Positions 1 through 8,608 of a DNA stretch of 38,470 nt are shown one piece after another; within the stretch, counting starts at the first letter, position 1; the number at the start of each line of letters is the position of its first letter. Made by a program: the position numbers and the translations under genes. This DNA is from Planctomycetia bacterium (GTDB taxonomy: Bacteria; Planctomycetota; Planctomycetia; Pirellulales; Thermoguttaceae): assembly GCA_030535245.1 (NCBI GenBank), contig JAUNBJ010000022.1, positions 1 to 38,470 on the forward strand, in the 5' to 3' direction. The notes below the pieces were generated by a model. That model worked only from the letters and a program-made list of their open reading frames with translations, made no database searches and was not told the DNA's origin.

Positions 1-42
1 CCATTAACCATTAACCATTAATAAATTATCAATTATCAATTA
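1..42. repeat. AT-rich tandem heptamers
   Basis: Bases 1-20 are tandem copies of the 7-mer ATTAACC, followed at about 24-42 by tandem copies of a second 7-mer, AATTATC. The first word recurs at 28790-28814 and the second, in reverse complement, at 7329-7346. Both recurrences lie beside another dispersed repeat. They look like genome-wide intergenic filler repeats. Function unknown. Confidence 0.7.
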
Positions 43-64
43 AACGGCGTGTTTTTGCGCCTTA

Positions 65-93
65 TTGACAACATAAAATGTCTATGTTACAAT
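65..93 (+). promoter_or_regulatory. sigma-70-type promoter of the M14 peptidase gene
   Basis: TTGACA at 65-70 and TACAAT at 88-93 are separated by exactly 17 bp. The predicted start near 100 gives a leader of about 100 nt before the chosen ATG at 200. Confidence 0.7.
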
Positions 94-199
94 AAAATCT
101 GTGAGAATCCTCTGTGGTAGGGGGTTCAAAGTTGTCTGCTGGGTGCGTTCCCCAAAATTTCCGGCCGCTGGATTTTGTGGCTGCGAAGGAGTCTTTCGG

Positions 200-1432
200 A
201 TGAAACGGATATTTTCTGTTTGTTTTTTGTTGCTTTTTTCTGCCTGTTTGGCGGCGGAAGAAAAAATCACGATCGATACCGATTTTCCCGGCGGGAATAT
301 TCTTGTCGATTCGATCACGCTAAAGGGCGATACCGGAACCGTTCGTGTGCGGCCCGATTTACGAGATGGGGCCGACCGGTTTTACTACGCTTTTCGAGTG
401 AAAAACGGGGCGGGCAAGACGCTGCAATTTATTTTCAACGCCTGGAATAAGGTTGGTGCCCGCGGCCCGGCCATCAGCACGGACGAGGGAGAGACCTGGC
501 GTTACCTCTCCGATAAACCGGGGCACGATCCCCAAAAATTCACCTACACCTTCGGCCCCACCGAGTCGTCGGTGATTTTCGCCCTGGCCCCGCTCTACAC
601 GCAAAAGGAATGGGAAAAGTTCCTCCAAAAGTACCCCAACGATTCGCGGCTGCAACTTTCTTCCCTCTGCCAGTCCCGCAAAGGTCGGGCGGTGGAATTG
701 CTGCAAATTTCCAACAACGCGAAAAATACGCCGTTTGGCGTGATCTTGACGGTTCGGCACCATAGCTGCGAAATGACCCCCAGCTGGGCATTGGAAGGAA
801 TCCTGGACGAAGTGCTTTCCGACTCCCCGTCGGGGAAATGGCTTCGGGAAAACGCGTCGTTTTTCGTCGTGCCGTTCGTGGATAAGGATGGTGTGGAAGA
901 TGGCGACCAGGGGAAAAACCGCCATCCTTTCGACCACAACCGCGACTACAACCATGAAATTTACCCGGAAACCAGAGCACTGAAATCCCTATTTACCACC
1001 AAGTTTGCCGACAAGAAAATTTTCTTCCTCGACATGCACTGCCCCTGGATTCGCGATGGATCTGCCGAGACGTTCTACTTCCCCTGCCCGGAAAATTCTT
1101 CGATGGCGTCTGCCCTGAAAACCTACAGCCTGATGCTCGAAAAGTTCCAGAAAAATGGTAAAATCCCGTATCGGGAGTCGCAAAATATGCTATTTGGATC
1201 CGAATGGAATACGGCGGCAAACTATAAAAAAACCTACAACGGAATCGAAACCCTCAGTTCCCATTTGTGGGCAGGGAAACTTCCCAATGTCATTTTTGCC
1301 TCATCTTCCGAATTTCCCTACTCCAATGCCTCGGGTGTCGAAATGTCGCCCGATGCCTGCCGGGAATTGGGGAGAAACATGGCCTGTGCAATCGCGAGCT
1401 TTCTTCAGGAGAAACTTGAAAAAGGCGAATGA
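200..1432 (+). CDS. secreted M14 zinc carboxypeptidase, cytosolic-carboxypeptidase-like
   Basis: The 410-aa product is predicted to be a secreted metallocarboxypeptidase. I start it at the ATG at 200, because an AAGGAG lies 8 nt upstream and the protein then opens with a signal peptide (about 1-19, ending ACLAA). Residues 25-170 form a beta-rich N-terminal domain like that in front of the catalytic domain of CCP-type M14 enzymes. The catalytic domain shows the zinc ligands H188-x-x-E191 and H280 (LDMH), the substrate-binding pair N247-R248 (HNRDY) and a general-base candidate E371 (SSSEF). CCP enzymes in eukaryotes remove C-terminal acidic residues. The substrate here cannot be read from sequence, and a peptidoglycan-peptide or surface-protein substrate is conceivable because of the export signal. 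It is a single-gene unit with its own promoter and is followed by a dispersed hairpin repeat. Confidence 0.82.
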   Translation: MKRIFSVCFLLLFSACLAAEEKITIDTDFPGGNILVDSITLKGDTGTVRVRPDLRDGADRFYYAFRVKNGAGKTLQFIFNAWNKVGARGPAISTDEGETWRYLSDKPGHDPQKFTYTFGPTESSVIFALAPLYTQKEWEKFLQKYPNDSRLQLSSLCQSRKGRAVELLQISNNAKNTPFGVILTVRHHSCEMTPSWALEGILDEVLSDSPSGKWLRENASFFVVPFVDKDGVEDGDQGKNRHPFDHNRDYNHEIYPETRALKSLFTTKFADKKIFFLDMHCPWIRDGSAETFYFPCPENSSMASALKTYSLMLEKFQKNGKIPYRESQNMLFGSEWNTAANYKKTYNGIETLSSHLWAGKLPNVIFASSSEFPYSNASGVEMSPDACRELGRNMACAIASFLQEKLEKGE

Positions 1433-1454
1433 CGCCAGAGCTGTATTAATAAGA

Positions 1455-1625
1455 GCGAACGTAGTGAGCGTAGTAAAAGTTTTTTGAAAGAGAGTTTGAG
1501 AGGAAACAATTTTTCAAAAATGTTTCCTCTCAAAAGGCTGGAAGCGCAATCGTTTTAACTATCTCGCTTCCAACCTCTGGGGAGAAACCCTTTTGAAAAA
1601 GCGGTTCCTCCCCAAACTTTTTACG
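1455..1625. repeat. dispersed hairpin repeat family A, copy 1 (MITE/REP-like)
   Basis: The first 85 nt match the copy at 8429 at 83 of 85 positions, and weaker similarity continues to about 1576. The core is a perfect 14-bp stem (TTTGAGAGGAAACA at 1495-1508, complement at 1521-1534) around a 12-nt loop that is itself nearly self-complementary. A second stem of 12 bp with one mismatch (1578-1589 with 1603-1614) follows and runs into AACTTTTT, so it could also end M14-peptidase transcription on the plus strand. No coding capacity is seen. Confidence 0.8.
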
Positions 1626-1648
1626 ATGTTTCGAGGGTTTGGAACCTA

Positions 1649-2572
1649 TCATTTGTCGTCTCGCCAGCGATTGTGGAGCCACCAATACTGATCGGGAACC
1701 TGGCGAATCAGACGTTCCATGTTGTCGTTGTACCACTGCGCCATTTCTCGCGTTCCGGCATGTTCCGGATTGACACGCACTTCCAGAAATTCCGCCACCT
1801 CAATCACAAAATGAAACGGTTCGCCACGCTGCCGAATCGACGACGCGATACAAACCGGAGCGTCGTACGTCTGTGCCAAAATGGAAATCACCTTGTGCGT
1901 ATACACCGTTCGCCCAAACGACCGTGACCGCACCCCTTTCTTCCCTGCGTGCTGGTCGGTGAGAATGGCAAGCGTTTTCCCAAATTCCATCGCCTGCTGA
2001 AGCATGGACGACGCGTGATTTTTAGGAATAATCGCCTGCCCCGTCGAACGACGATACGTTCCCAGATAATGATCAAGGTACGGATTGTCCAGCGTCCGGG
2101 CCACCGTGTAGGCCGGAATACCAATCAACCCCAGCACGTACCCCGCAAACTCGAAATTCCCCAGATGCCCCGTGGCGAAAATAACCGGTCGCCTTTCGTA
2201 AATGCACCGCAGCGGCGGAACCTCGTTCCGTAACGTAACGTATTGCTTCCAGTTGGTCAGGTGAATTTTCCGCTCGGCAAACGCCGTTTCCACCAACATC
2301 CGGAACAAATGACGCCACATTCCCCGTTCCATTCCCCGTATTTCCGCTTCCGAGCACTCTGGAAACGCATGCCGCAGGTTATCCTCCACCAGCCGACGCC
2401 GGATTTTCAGCACGTCGCCACACAGCCACGCCAGGAAATCCCCAAATTGCGTCGCCTTTTCCAGCGAAATCGCCTGCAAAATGGAAATAATCAGGCGGAC
2501 AAGGATGTAAATAATATAATTTTTCACGATAAAATTTCGGAAAGTAAATCGGAAGTCGAGGGTGTTTTTCAC
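1649..2572 (-). CDS. LpxL/HtrB-family lipid A (lysophospholipid) acyltransferase
   Basis: The 307-aa product belongs to the LpxL/LpxM family, which transfers secondary acyl chains onto lipid A precursors at the inner face of the cytoplasmic membrane. An N-terminal membrane anchor (about 17-36) is followed by the family's H-x4-E motif at H136 to E141 (GHLGNFE), a conserved RTLDNPYLD-like segment and a DQHAGKKG segment. Length is normal for the family (about 290-320). The start is GTG at 2572, overlapping the RND pump stop in a GTGA junction, so translation is probably coupled. Its position as third gene of an efflux operon suggests joint control of outer-membrane permeability and export. The exact acyl acceptor and chain are unknown. 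Whether this lineage makes a standard lipid A cannot be judged from this window. Confidence 0.85.
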   Translation of the reverse strand: MKNTLDFRFTFRNFIVKNYIIYILVRLIISILQAISLEKATQFGDFLAWLCGDVLKIRRRLVEDNLRHAFPECSEAEIRGMERGMWRHLFRMLVETAFAERKIHLTNWKQYVTLRNEVPPLRCIYERRPVIFATGHLGNFEFAGYVLGLIGIPAYTVARTLDNPYLDHYLGTYRRSTGQAIIPKNHASSMLQQAMEFGKTLAILTDQHAGKKGVRSRSFGRTVYTHKVISILAQTYDAPVCIASSIRQRGEPFHFVIEVAEFLEVRVNPEHAGTREMAQWYNDNMERLIRQVPDQYWWLHNRWRDDK

Positions 2573-5500
2573 TCATGTTCCAGTTTCAGTTTTTGCGTCA
2601 TGGTGATGGCGAACTGATTATACAGCGAATAGAGCACCGGGACAAGGTACAAGGTCAAAATCGTCGAACCGGCACTGCCGACCGCCAGCGTAAAGGCCAT
2701 GGGAATGATCATCTGCGCCTGAAACGACGTCTCGAAACAAAGCGGCATCAATCCCCCCACCGTCGTAACCGTCGTCAAAACGACCGGACGGAATCGCCGC
2801 ACCCCCGATTCCACGCAAGCCTCCATCACGCTCATGTTGTTATTCCGAACACGATTGTTGATGAAGTCAACCAGCACGATCGCGTCATTCACCACAATTC
2901 CGGCCAGAGCGATCAGCCCGAACACCCCCATAAACGTAATCTGCATGTTGAAAATCCAGTGCCCAAGCACGACCACCACCCCGGCAAACGGAATCACCGA
3001 CAGGATGATCAGCGGTTGGGTATACGACTTGAATTCCATCGTCAGCAACACAAACATGACCATGATCGCAATCGAGAATCCCACTTTCAGCGAATCGAAC
3101 GATTCCTGCTCCTGTTCCCGCTGCCCTTCCCAACGGATATGGACGTGTGGAAATTCCTTTAAAAGCTGCGGCAAAAACGCTGTTTCCAGAGTTCCGTCTT
3201 TGGCATCGCCTTTCAGATCGCGGATGATTTTATTCGGCGACAGGCGTGTGTCGTCCACTTCCGCCTCAATCGTCACGTTACGCATTTGGTCGATTCGGTT
3301 GATGGTGGAATATCCCCGTTCGATATGAACGTCCGCCAGTTCCCCAATGGGGCGTTCCACCCCGTCGATACGGACGCGCAGCTCATCGAAACTGGCCAGC
3401 GATCGCCGCGCTTCCATCGGATAGCGTACCATCAGTTTCACTTCGTGCCGCCCCCGTTGAAGCCGCATGACCTCCGCACCGTAGTACGCGTTTCGCAGCA
3501 CGTCGGCCACGTCGGCCTGCCGAACCCCCTGCGTCAGGGCGAACTCCCGAACGGTGGGGCGAAACTCCCATTTTCCGGGAATGTTGTCGCTGGAAATATC
3601 GTAAACGCCGTCGTACGTCGCCAGTTTTTCCTTGCACCGTTCGACCGCCTGTTCCAGCTCCGCGCCATATTTGGCCGCCGCCACCAACTTGAACTCGATC
3701 GCCTTGCCCCCAGGACCGCCAAACGTCGATTGAAACGTCAGCTGCCGTGCCCCCGGAACCGTGCCAACCTCGTCGCGCCACAGGTCGATCACGCGGTAGC
3801 TTTCGATGCTCCGGTTCGACGCTTCCACCAGCTCGATTTCCACGCTGGCCATGTGGCTGGCGTCGCCGCCCGACATGCCGCCGCCATGCCCGCGTCCGGA
3901 CATGTTCGACCCGATGGTGCGGATGGAATGAACCGAAATCTGCTCGCCGGTTTCCTTGAAAATCTTCTCCGAAACCCGCCAGTATGCGTCCTCGATCCTT
4001 TCCGCCCACTCGGTGGTGAGGGCTTCCGGCGTCCCGTTGGGAAATTGCACGTTGCAGACGATCGACGTGGAATCCATTCGCGGGAAAAAGACGAACGGAA
4101 CGCCTCCCCCCAGCAGCAGGGCCACGGTCAGGATCAACACGGCAAAGCAGGCCGCCACGAAAATCGAACGGTACCGCATAACGCGAACCAGCGACGGACG
4201 ATACACGTTTTGAATGAACCATTCCATCCCCGCCATGGTATATCCCGACATCCATTTCAGCAGGTAGATCACCCAGCGAAACATGTAAAAAACGGTTCGG
4301 AAGATACGAAAAATCAGGTTGTCCGTATGCGACAGGTGGGCTGGCAAAATCGTCGAGGCCTCGAACAACGAGAAGCAGAGCATCGAAATGATGATCGTCG
4401 GCAGGATGTACATCATTTTGCCCATCATCCCCGCAACGAACAGCAACGGCATGAACGCGACGATCGTCGTCAGCACCGAAGAAAACACGCTCGGAAAAAC
4501 CTCCAGCGTCCCCTCAATGGCAGATTCCTTTGCACTTTCTCCCGCCAGGCGATGCGAGAAAACGTTCTCCCCGACCACAATGGCATCGTCCACCACAATT
4601 CCCAACCCCATGATGAACGCGAACGATGAAATCATGTTCAGCGTCTGCCCGCATGCGGAAATCACGTAGCAGGTTCCCAACAGTGCGAACGGAATCCCCA
4701 ACGCCACCCAGACCGACAGCCGCAAATCCAAAAACAGCGTCAGGCACAAAAAAACGATGAGTAGCCCCTGCACGCCGTTTTCCGCCAGCATTTCGAGACG
4801 TTCCCGTACTTCGGTCGAACGGTCGCCCCATGTCAGAAGCGTGTACCCCTGCGGCACCTGAGCCGTCGCAAGGTATGCGTGTACGTCGTCGATCATTTTG
4901 AACAGGTCTTCTTCCGGGTTTCGCTGGACGGCCACGGCAAGGAAAGGCCGGTCTTGAGAAAATTTCGTGACGACGTTCCCCTTCGGGTCCTGCGCCAACC
5001 CCTCCACCGTGCGGATGGAAATATTGCTGGCCACATCGACAAACTCGTCACGGACGTGCCCCAGATCGCCCACCGTCAGCGTCGCTCCCTCCGCCACACC
5101 CAAAAGCGGCAGTTTGGCAATCTCCTCGCCAATGTCTTTTTTCGTGTCGCTGCGAAGCATCACCTCCTGCGACTTGCCACGGATCGTGCCGCCCGCCTGC
5201 TGGTGGTTTTCCTTCGCAAGGATGTTCGCCACCTCCTGAAGCGTCAGCCCATAACTGCGAAGCGTGTTTTCGTCAAATTCCACATCAATCTGGTAGTCCT
5301 TCCCCCCGACAATATCCACCCGCGAAAGGGAACCGCACTGCAAAAGGTCGGCACGTACCTGCTCGGCCACTTCGCGAAGTTTGAGCTGCGCATCCACGCT
5401 CCAGTCCGGCGGCCCCAGCACCCCGATTCGGATGATCGTTTCCTCCACCTGCAAGAGCCGGATCACCGGCCGTTCGCACATCTCCGGGAACGACGGAATC

Positions 5501-5847
5501 CGATTCACCGCGCTGTCCACCTCGTTCAGCACGCGAACCGGGTCGTCCACGCTGGAAAGCAACTCGATGGATACCGAACCGGAACCCTCCGCCGCCGCAG
5601 AAGTCAGTTTTTTGATCCCGCGAATGTCCCGAACCGCTTCCTCCACCTTTTGACAGATTGATTCTTCCACTTCCTCCGGCGTTGCTCCGGGATACGAAAT
5701 CGACACCGAAATCATGTCCAGGTCGAACTGCGGGAACGTCTCCCGATTCAACCCCTGAAGCGACCAATACCCGATGATCAAAATGGCAATCATCAGAATA
5801 TTCATGGCAGGCAGATTGGAAATCGCCCACGAAATGAGCTTTCTCAT
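2569..5847 (-). CDS. RND-family efflux pump inner-membrane transporter (AcrB/HAE1-like)
   Basis: The 1092-aa product is a full-length resistance-nodulation-division transporter, the proton-driven inner-membrane pump of a tripartite exporter. It has the usual duplicated plan: TM1 at about 12-30, a large periplasmic loop (40-355), a TM bundle from 358, a second periplasmic loop, and a second TM bundle at the C-terminus. The TM4 aspartate pair needed for proton relay is present (D420-D421 in GIVVDDAIVV), and its repeat-two counterpart reads VVNDAIVLVDF. An odd Gly/His-rich stretch (RGHGGGMSGG) sits in the second periplasmic loop near residues 645-660. The gene overlaps the adaptor stop by ATGA and the acyltransferase start by GTGA. 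Substrate class is unknown. HAE1-like drug or lipid export is more likely than metal export because no Met/Cys-rich metal path is evident. No TolC-like channel lies in the window. Confidence 0.92.
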   Translation of the reverse strand: MRKLISWAISNLPAMNILMIAILIIGYWSLQGLNRETFPQFDLDMISVSISYPGATPEEVEESICQKVEEAVRDIRGIKKLTSAAAEGSGSVSIELLSSVDDPVRVLNEVDSAVNRIPSFPEMCERPVIRLLQVEETIIRIGVLGPPDWSVDAQLKLREVAEQVRADLLQCGSLSRVDIVGGKDYQIDVEFDENTLRSYGLTLQEVANILAKENHQQAGGTIRGKSQEVMLRSDTKKDIGEEIAKLPLLGVAEGATLTVGDLGHVRDEFVDVASNISIRTVEGLAQDPKGNVVTKFSQDRPFLAVAVQRNPEEDLFKMIDDVHAYLATAQVPQGYTLLTWGDRSTEVRERLEMLAENGVQGLLIVFLCLTLFLDLRLSVWVALGIPFALLGTCYVISACGQTLNMISSFAFIMGLGIVVDDAIVVGENVFSHRLAGESAKESAIEGTLEVFPSVFSSVLTTIVAFMPLLFVAGMMGKMMYILPTIIISMLCFSLFEASTILPAHLSHTDNLIFRIFRTVFYMFRWVIYLLKWMSGYTMAGMEWFIQNVYRPSLVRVMRYRSIFVAACFAVLILTVALLLGGGVPFVFFPRMDSTSIVCNVQFPNGTPEALTTEWAERIEDAYWRVSEKIFKETGEQISVHSIRTIGSNMSGRGHGGGMSGGDASHMASVEIELVEASNRSIESYRVIDLWRDEVGTVPGARQLTFQSTFGGPGGKAIEFKLVAAAKYGAELEQAVERCKEKLATYDGVYDISSDNIPGKWEFRPTVREFALTQGVRQADVADVLRNAYYGAEVMRLQRGRHEVKLMVRYPMEARRSLASFDELRVRIDGVERPIGELADVHIERGYSTINRIDQMRNVTIEAEVDDTRLSPNKIIRDLKGDAKDGTLETAFLPQLLKEFPHVHIRWEGQREQEQESFDSLKVGFSIAIMVMFVLLTMEFKSYTQPLIILSVIPFAGVVVVLGHWIFNMQITFMGVFGLIALAGIVVNDAIVLVDFINNRVRNNNMSVMEACVESGVRRFRPVVLTTVTTVGGLMPLCFETSFQAQMIIPMAFTLAVGSAGSTILTLYLVPVLYSLYNQFAITMTQKLKLEHE

Positions 5848-7235
5848 CGTACCACCTCCACACTCGCCCCTTCCAGCGGAGAAGCAAGCGGCGAAACAAT
5901 CACCTGATCCCCCACGTCAATCTTCCCCGGATCCGCATACACCAGCACCCGTTCATCTTCCGTCTGCGCGGTGGTGATGTTTACCCGATGCATTTTGCCG
6001 TCCACCACTTTCCAGAGCGTACCGCCCGGCAGAATCGCCATCTCCGAAATATTCAGCAATCGGCTCCGCGGCACGACGTGAACCCGAACCCCTACGAACA
6101 TCCCCGGCAGAAGGGACGGATTGGCATCCATCGCCACCCTTTCCGCTTTCACCCGCGTTACGTCGAGCGGGTTGTCCACCACCACGCGACACGGCAGCAT
6201 TCGCGTCCGGGAATCCAGCCCCGGCCCGTCCAGATATTCCAGCATCCCTTTCCAATGGTACTCGGCATGGCCCAGTTCATAGACAATCGTCACCGGCGTC
6301 GGGTCGAACTGATAATAGTTACGTGGGTCTGCCGCATGGGTTTTCGCCTCCTTCGTATCGGAACGGGCAGCCCAGAGCCACTCGACATGCTTCATGTACA
6401 GGCTGCACTGCACTTCCAGTTTCGACGTGTCGTGAATGGTTACAAGCGACTCCCCACGCTGCACGAATTTGTCCTGCTCGCAACTGAGCGAAACCACCAC
6501 CCCGTCCAGCGGCGCCTTGATCGTGCAACGGTCCAAATCGACGCGGGCCTTTTCCACCGTCACCTCCGCCAGCTTCATGCTCGCGACAAGCCGCTCTTTT
6601 TGCGACTCCTGTAAAACCGCCTGATTCTCCAACGTCTGAACCGAATCCAGTTTCTGAAGCTCGGTCAGCATGGTCGAATCCAAATCGGACTGCGAAATCG
6701 CCCCATCCTTCGACAACGCCTGCACCCGTTCCAGCTCCCGACGCTGCACATGAAGCTGCTTCTGCGCAATCTCCAACTGCGTCCGGGTGTTCCGAATGTT
6801 CACTTCCAACTCCACCACCTGCCGCTTGGCCTGAATCAACTCCTGCTGCGACTGAGCCAGTACCAGCTCGTAATCGGTCGGATCCACCCGAATGATCACT
6901 TCCCCCTTTTCCACGTACCGCCCCACACGACAGTTCGACGATAAAAACGTTATCCGCCCCGAAACCTCCGACGCAATCGGAACCTCCCGGAACGGCACCA
7001 CCACCCCGTCGATTTTGAACGTCAGTCCGTTTTCCTGCTCTCGAACTGTTTCCACCTGCACCGCAGGAATCGCCGCCTCTACCCCCTCCCTTTGAACCGG
7101 AGCACTGGAACGACTCAACACCACCGCACCAAACGTCGCCGAAGCCAACAAAACCGTGGAAACCAATAGCCGAAACACCACACCGCGAAGCGTCGTTTTC
7201 GTCGAAAAAATATTCTGGGAACTGCTTTCAGACAT
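5844..7235 (-). CDS. RND periplasmic adaptor (HlyD/AcrA-type membrane fusion protein)
   Basis: The 463-aa product is the periplasmic adaptor that couples the following RND pump to an outer-membrane channel. A single N-terminal TM anchor (about 21-42) replaces a lipobox. The order is lipoyl half-motif (about 70-115), a long alpha-helical hairpin rich in Gln/Glu/Leu (about 115-215), the second lipoyl half (RCTIKAPLDGVVVSL), then beta-barrel and membrane-proximal domains. A residue 280-345 insertion with WLWAARSDTKEA and PRNYYQFDPTP is longer than in AcrA. It is the first gene of the operon, with an AAGGA about 10 nt before the ATG, and it overlaps the pump start by 4 nt (ATGA). Confidence 0.9.
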   Translation of the reverse strand: MSESSSQNIFSTKTTLRGVVFRLLVSTVLLASATFGAVVLSRSSAPVQREGVEAAIPAVQVETVREQENGLTFKIDGVVVPFREVPIASEVSGRITFLSSNCRVGRYVEKGEVIIRVDPTDYELVLAQSQQELIQAKRQVVELEVNIRNTRTQLEIAQKQLHVQRRELERVQALSKDGAISQSDLDSTMLTELQKLDSVQTLENQAVLQESQKERLVASMKLAEVTVEKARVDLDRCTIKAPLDGVVVSLSCEQDKFVQRGESLVTIHDTSKLEVQCSLYMKHVEWLWAARSDTKEAKTHAADPRNYYQFDPTPVTIVYELGHAEYHWKGMLEYLDGPGLDSRTRMLPCRVVVDNPLDVTRVKAERVAMDANPSLLPGMFVGVRVHVVPRSRLLNISEMAILPGGTLWKVVDGKMHRVNITTAQTEDERVLVYADPGKIDVGDQVIVSPLASPLEGASVEVVR

Positions 7236-7289
7236 TCGTATCCATTCCTTCTAACTCTGGCAAAATTCTCCGATAAAATTTTCTCCCCA

Positions 7290-7317
7290 ATCGTATCCCT
7301 TTTGAGGATTTTGTCAA
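7290..7317 (-). promoter_or_regulatory. sigma-70-type promoter of the RND operon
   Basis: On the minus strand TTGACA (plus-strand 7312-7317) and TACGAT (7290-7295) are separated by 16 bp. Predicted transcription starts near 7283, about 48 nt before the adaptor ATG. No obvious repressor dyad overlaps it. Confidence 0.65.
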
Positions 7318-7328
7318 TGACGGGAAAA

Positions 7329-7394
7329 ATTGATAATTGATAATTAGTAAACACTGCGGAGCCGTGAACGAAGGGCTTTAGCCCGTAGTTCCGG
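7329..7394. repeat. AT heptamers plus dispersed hairpin repeat family B, copy 1
   Basis: At 7329-7346 the word GATAATT is repeated (reverse complement of the motif at 24-42). Immediately after it, 7356-7394 is a 39-nt element with a central GGGCTTTAGCCC palindrome. Its reverse complement recurs at 28744-28781 with only a small change in the palindrome centre. Both copies have AT heptamers next to them, so the composite is a repeated unit. It fills the 465-nt space between the divergent RND operon and the adaptor-like gene, together with the two promoters. Confidence 0.75.
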
Positions 7395-7523
7395 ATGTAG
7401 TGGAAAAACGCTCGGCAGTTCAATGATTCCAATTGCCGTTACGTATAGGTTGCGGAAACGGAGGCAATCTGTCGCTATTATTATTACTTTTTTGTAATTA
7501 TTCTATAAATTTTATAATTTCCC

Positions 7524-7552
7524 TTGACAAACAGTTACTAATGTGGTACAAA
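7524..7552 (+). promoter_or_regulatory. sigma-70-type promoter of the short adaptor-like gene
   Basis: TTGACA at 7524-7529 and TACAAA at 7547-7552 are 17 bp apart. The start near 7559 gives a leader of about 140 nt, which contains a direct repeat of GGCCGGTCTG but no hairpin I could define clearly. Confidence 0.65.
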
Positions 7553-7700
7553 TTACCCGTTGACACCACGAAAGAGACGCTTCCGGGAACGACAACTCTC
7601 AAACGAACTTATCCGAGGTGTGGTGGGCCGGTCTGATTTATTTCTCCGTGTGGCCGGTCTGCCCCCTCGTTTTTTCGCTCCGAAAGGAAGAAAGGGAGAA

Positions 7701-8390
7701 ATGATCCGTTCACTGTTTTTTGGCGTTCTTTTTTTGGCAAACACGCTCTGGGCGGCAGAGGAAATCACGCTGGCCCTTTGCGTCGGCGGCCAGGTCGCAG
7801 AAGTCTGTTGTCAGGCGGGAGATGCGGTAAAAAAAGGGGATGTGCTGTTGCGGCTGGTTCCGCGTGATTTTCAAAACGAGCTGGACGAAGCGATGGCGGA
7901 GCTGGAGATTGCCCAGGCACGTCTGGATGTGTTGAAATGCGGTGCCCGCCAGGAGGATTTGGAAATTCTGAGTGCCCGAATCGTGGCGGCGGAATCCCAA
8001 CGGAAGGTTGCAGAGTCGGAGTTTCGACGGGCCGAACCGCTTGTGGAAAAACGCGTTCTGACCCCCGGCGAGCTGGAGCGGATGGAAAGTGATTGGCGGA
8101 TTGCCGACGCCATGGTGACAACGCTCCGACAAGAACGGGCCAAGGCGCTGGCGGGGCGGCGTCCGGAGGAACTGCGGGTGATGGAGGCGGAAATCCGGTC
8201 GTTGGAGGTGAACGTTAAAAAAGCCCGTGCCCGGCTCGACGACGCGACGCTGCGTGCTCCATTCAGCGGAATCGTTACGACCCTCAAAATTCACCCGCAC
8301 GAAATTCTACGTCCTGGGGCACCGGCGGTAGTTTTACAGGAAAATCCCGAAAACCCCTCTGGACAGAAACCGAAAAAGAGGATAGAGTGA
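7701..8390 (+). CDS. short secreted HlyD-like (biotinyl-lipoyl plus coiled-coil) protein
   Basis: I choose the ATG at 7701 (AAAGGGAGAA just upstream), giving a 229-aa protein with a signal peptide (about 1-19, ending LWAAEE). After it comes a lipoyl half-motif (GGQVAEVCCQAGDAVKKGDVL), a long charged helical hairpin (about 55-175), then the second lipoyl half (LRAPFSGIVTTLKIHPHEI), and the protein stops. It therefore has the lipoyl and hairpin parts of a membrane fusion protein but lacks the beta-barrel and membrane-proximal domains of ordinary adaptors (usually 350-450 aa). No transporter gene is next to it on the same strand. It may be a minimal adaptor, or a C-terminally shortened gene, since it ends just before a dispersed repeat. 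The divergent RND operon may be its functional partner, but that is inference. Confidence 0.72.
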   Translation: MIRSLFFGVLFLANTLWAAEEITLALCVGGQVAEVCCQAGDAVKKGDVLLRLVPRDFQNELDEAMAELEIAQARLDVLKCGARQEDLEILSARIVAAESQRKVAESEFRRAEPLVEKRVLTPGELERMESDWRIADAMVTTLRQERAKALAGRRPEELRVMEAEIRSLEVNVKKARARLDDATLRAPFSGIVTTLKIHPHEILRPGAPAVVLQENPENPSGQKPKKRIE

Positions 8391-8428
8391 CCAGAGCGGC
8401 GATCATGCCGAAAAGAACAAGTATTATA

Positions 8429-8551
8429 GCGAACGAAGTGAGCGTAGTAAAAGTTTTTTGAAGGAGAGTTTGAGAGGAAACAATTTTTCAAAAATGTTTC
8501 CTCTCAAAAGGCTCGAAGTGCGATGGTTTCAACAATTGCGTTTCCAACCTT
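8429..8551. repeat. dispersed hairpin repeat family A, copy 2
   Basis: Direct-orientation copy of the element at 1455: 83 of the first 85 positions are identical, including the perfect 14-bp stem (8469-8482 with 8495-8508). Similarity decays after about 8515 but is still visible to the TTCCAACCT near 8551. As in copy 1, it begins about 20-40 nt after a stop codon. Confidence 0.8.
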
Positions 8552-8608
8552 AAAAAAACGGTATTCCGCTTCCAGCCGCTCCTCCCAAAATTAATAAAGA
8601 AAATTGCC

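Noticed and set aside
3286..4629. A 447-codon open frame antisense to the RND pump
   Set aside because: Low-complexity Arg/His-rich translation opposite a well-conserved transporter; no ribosome binding site or family motif.
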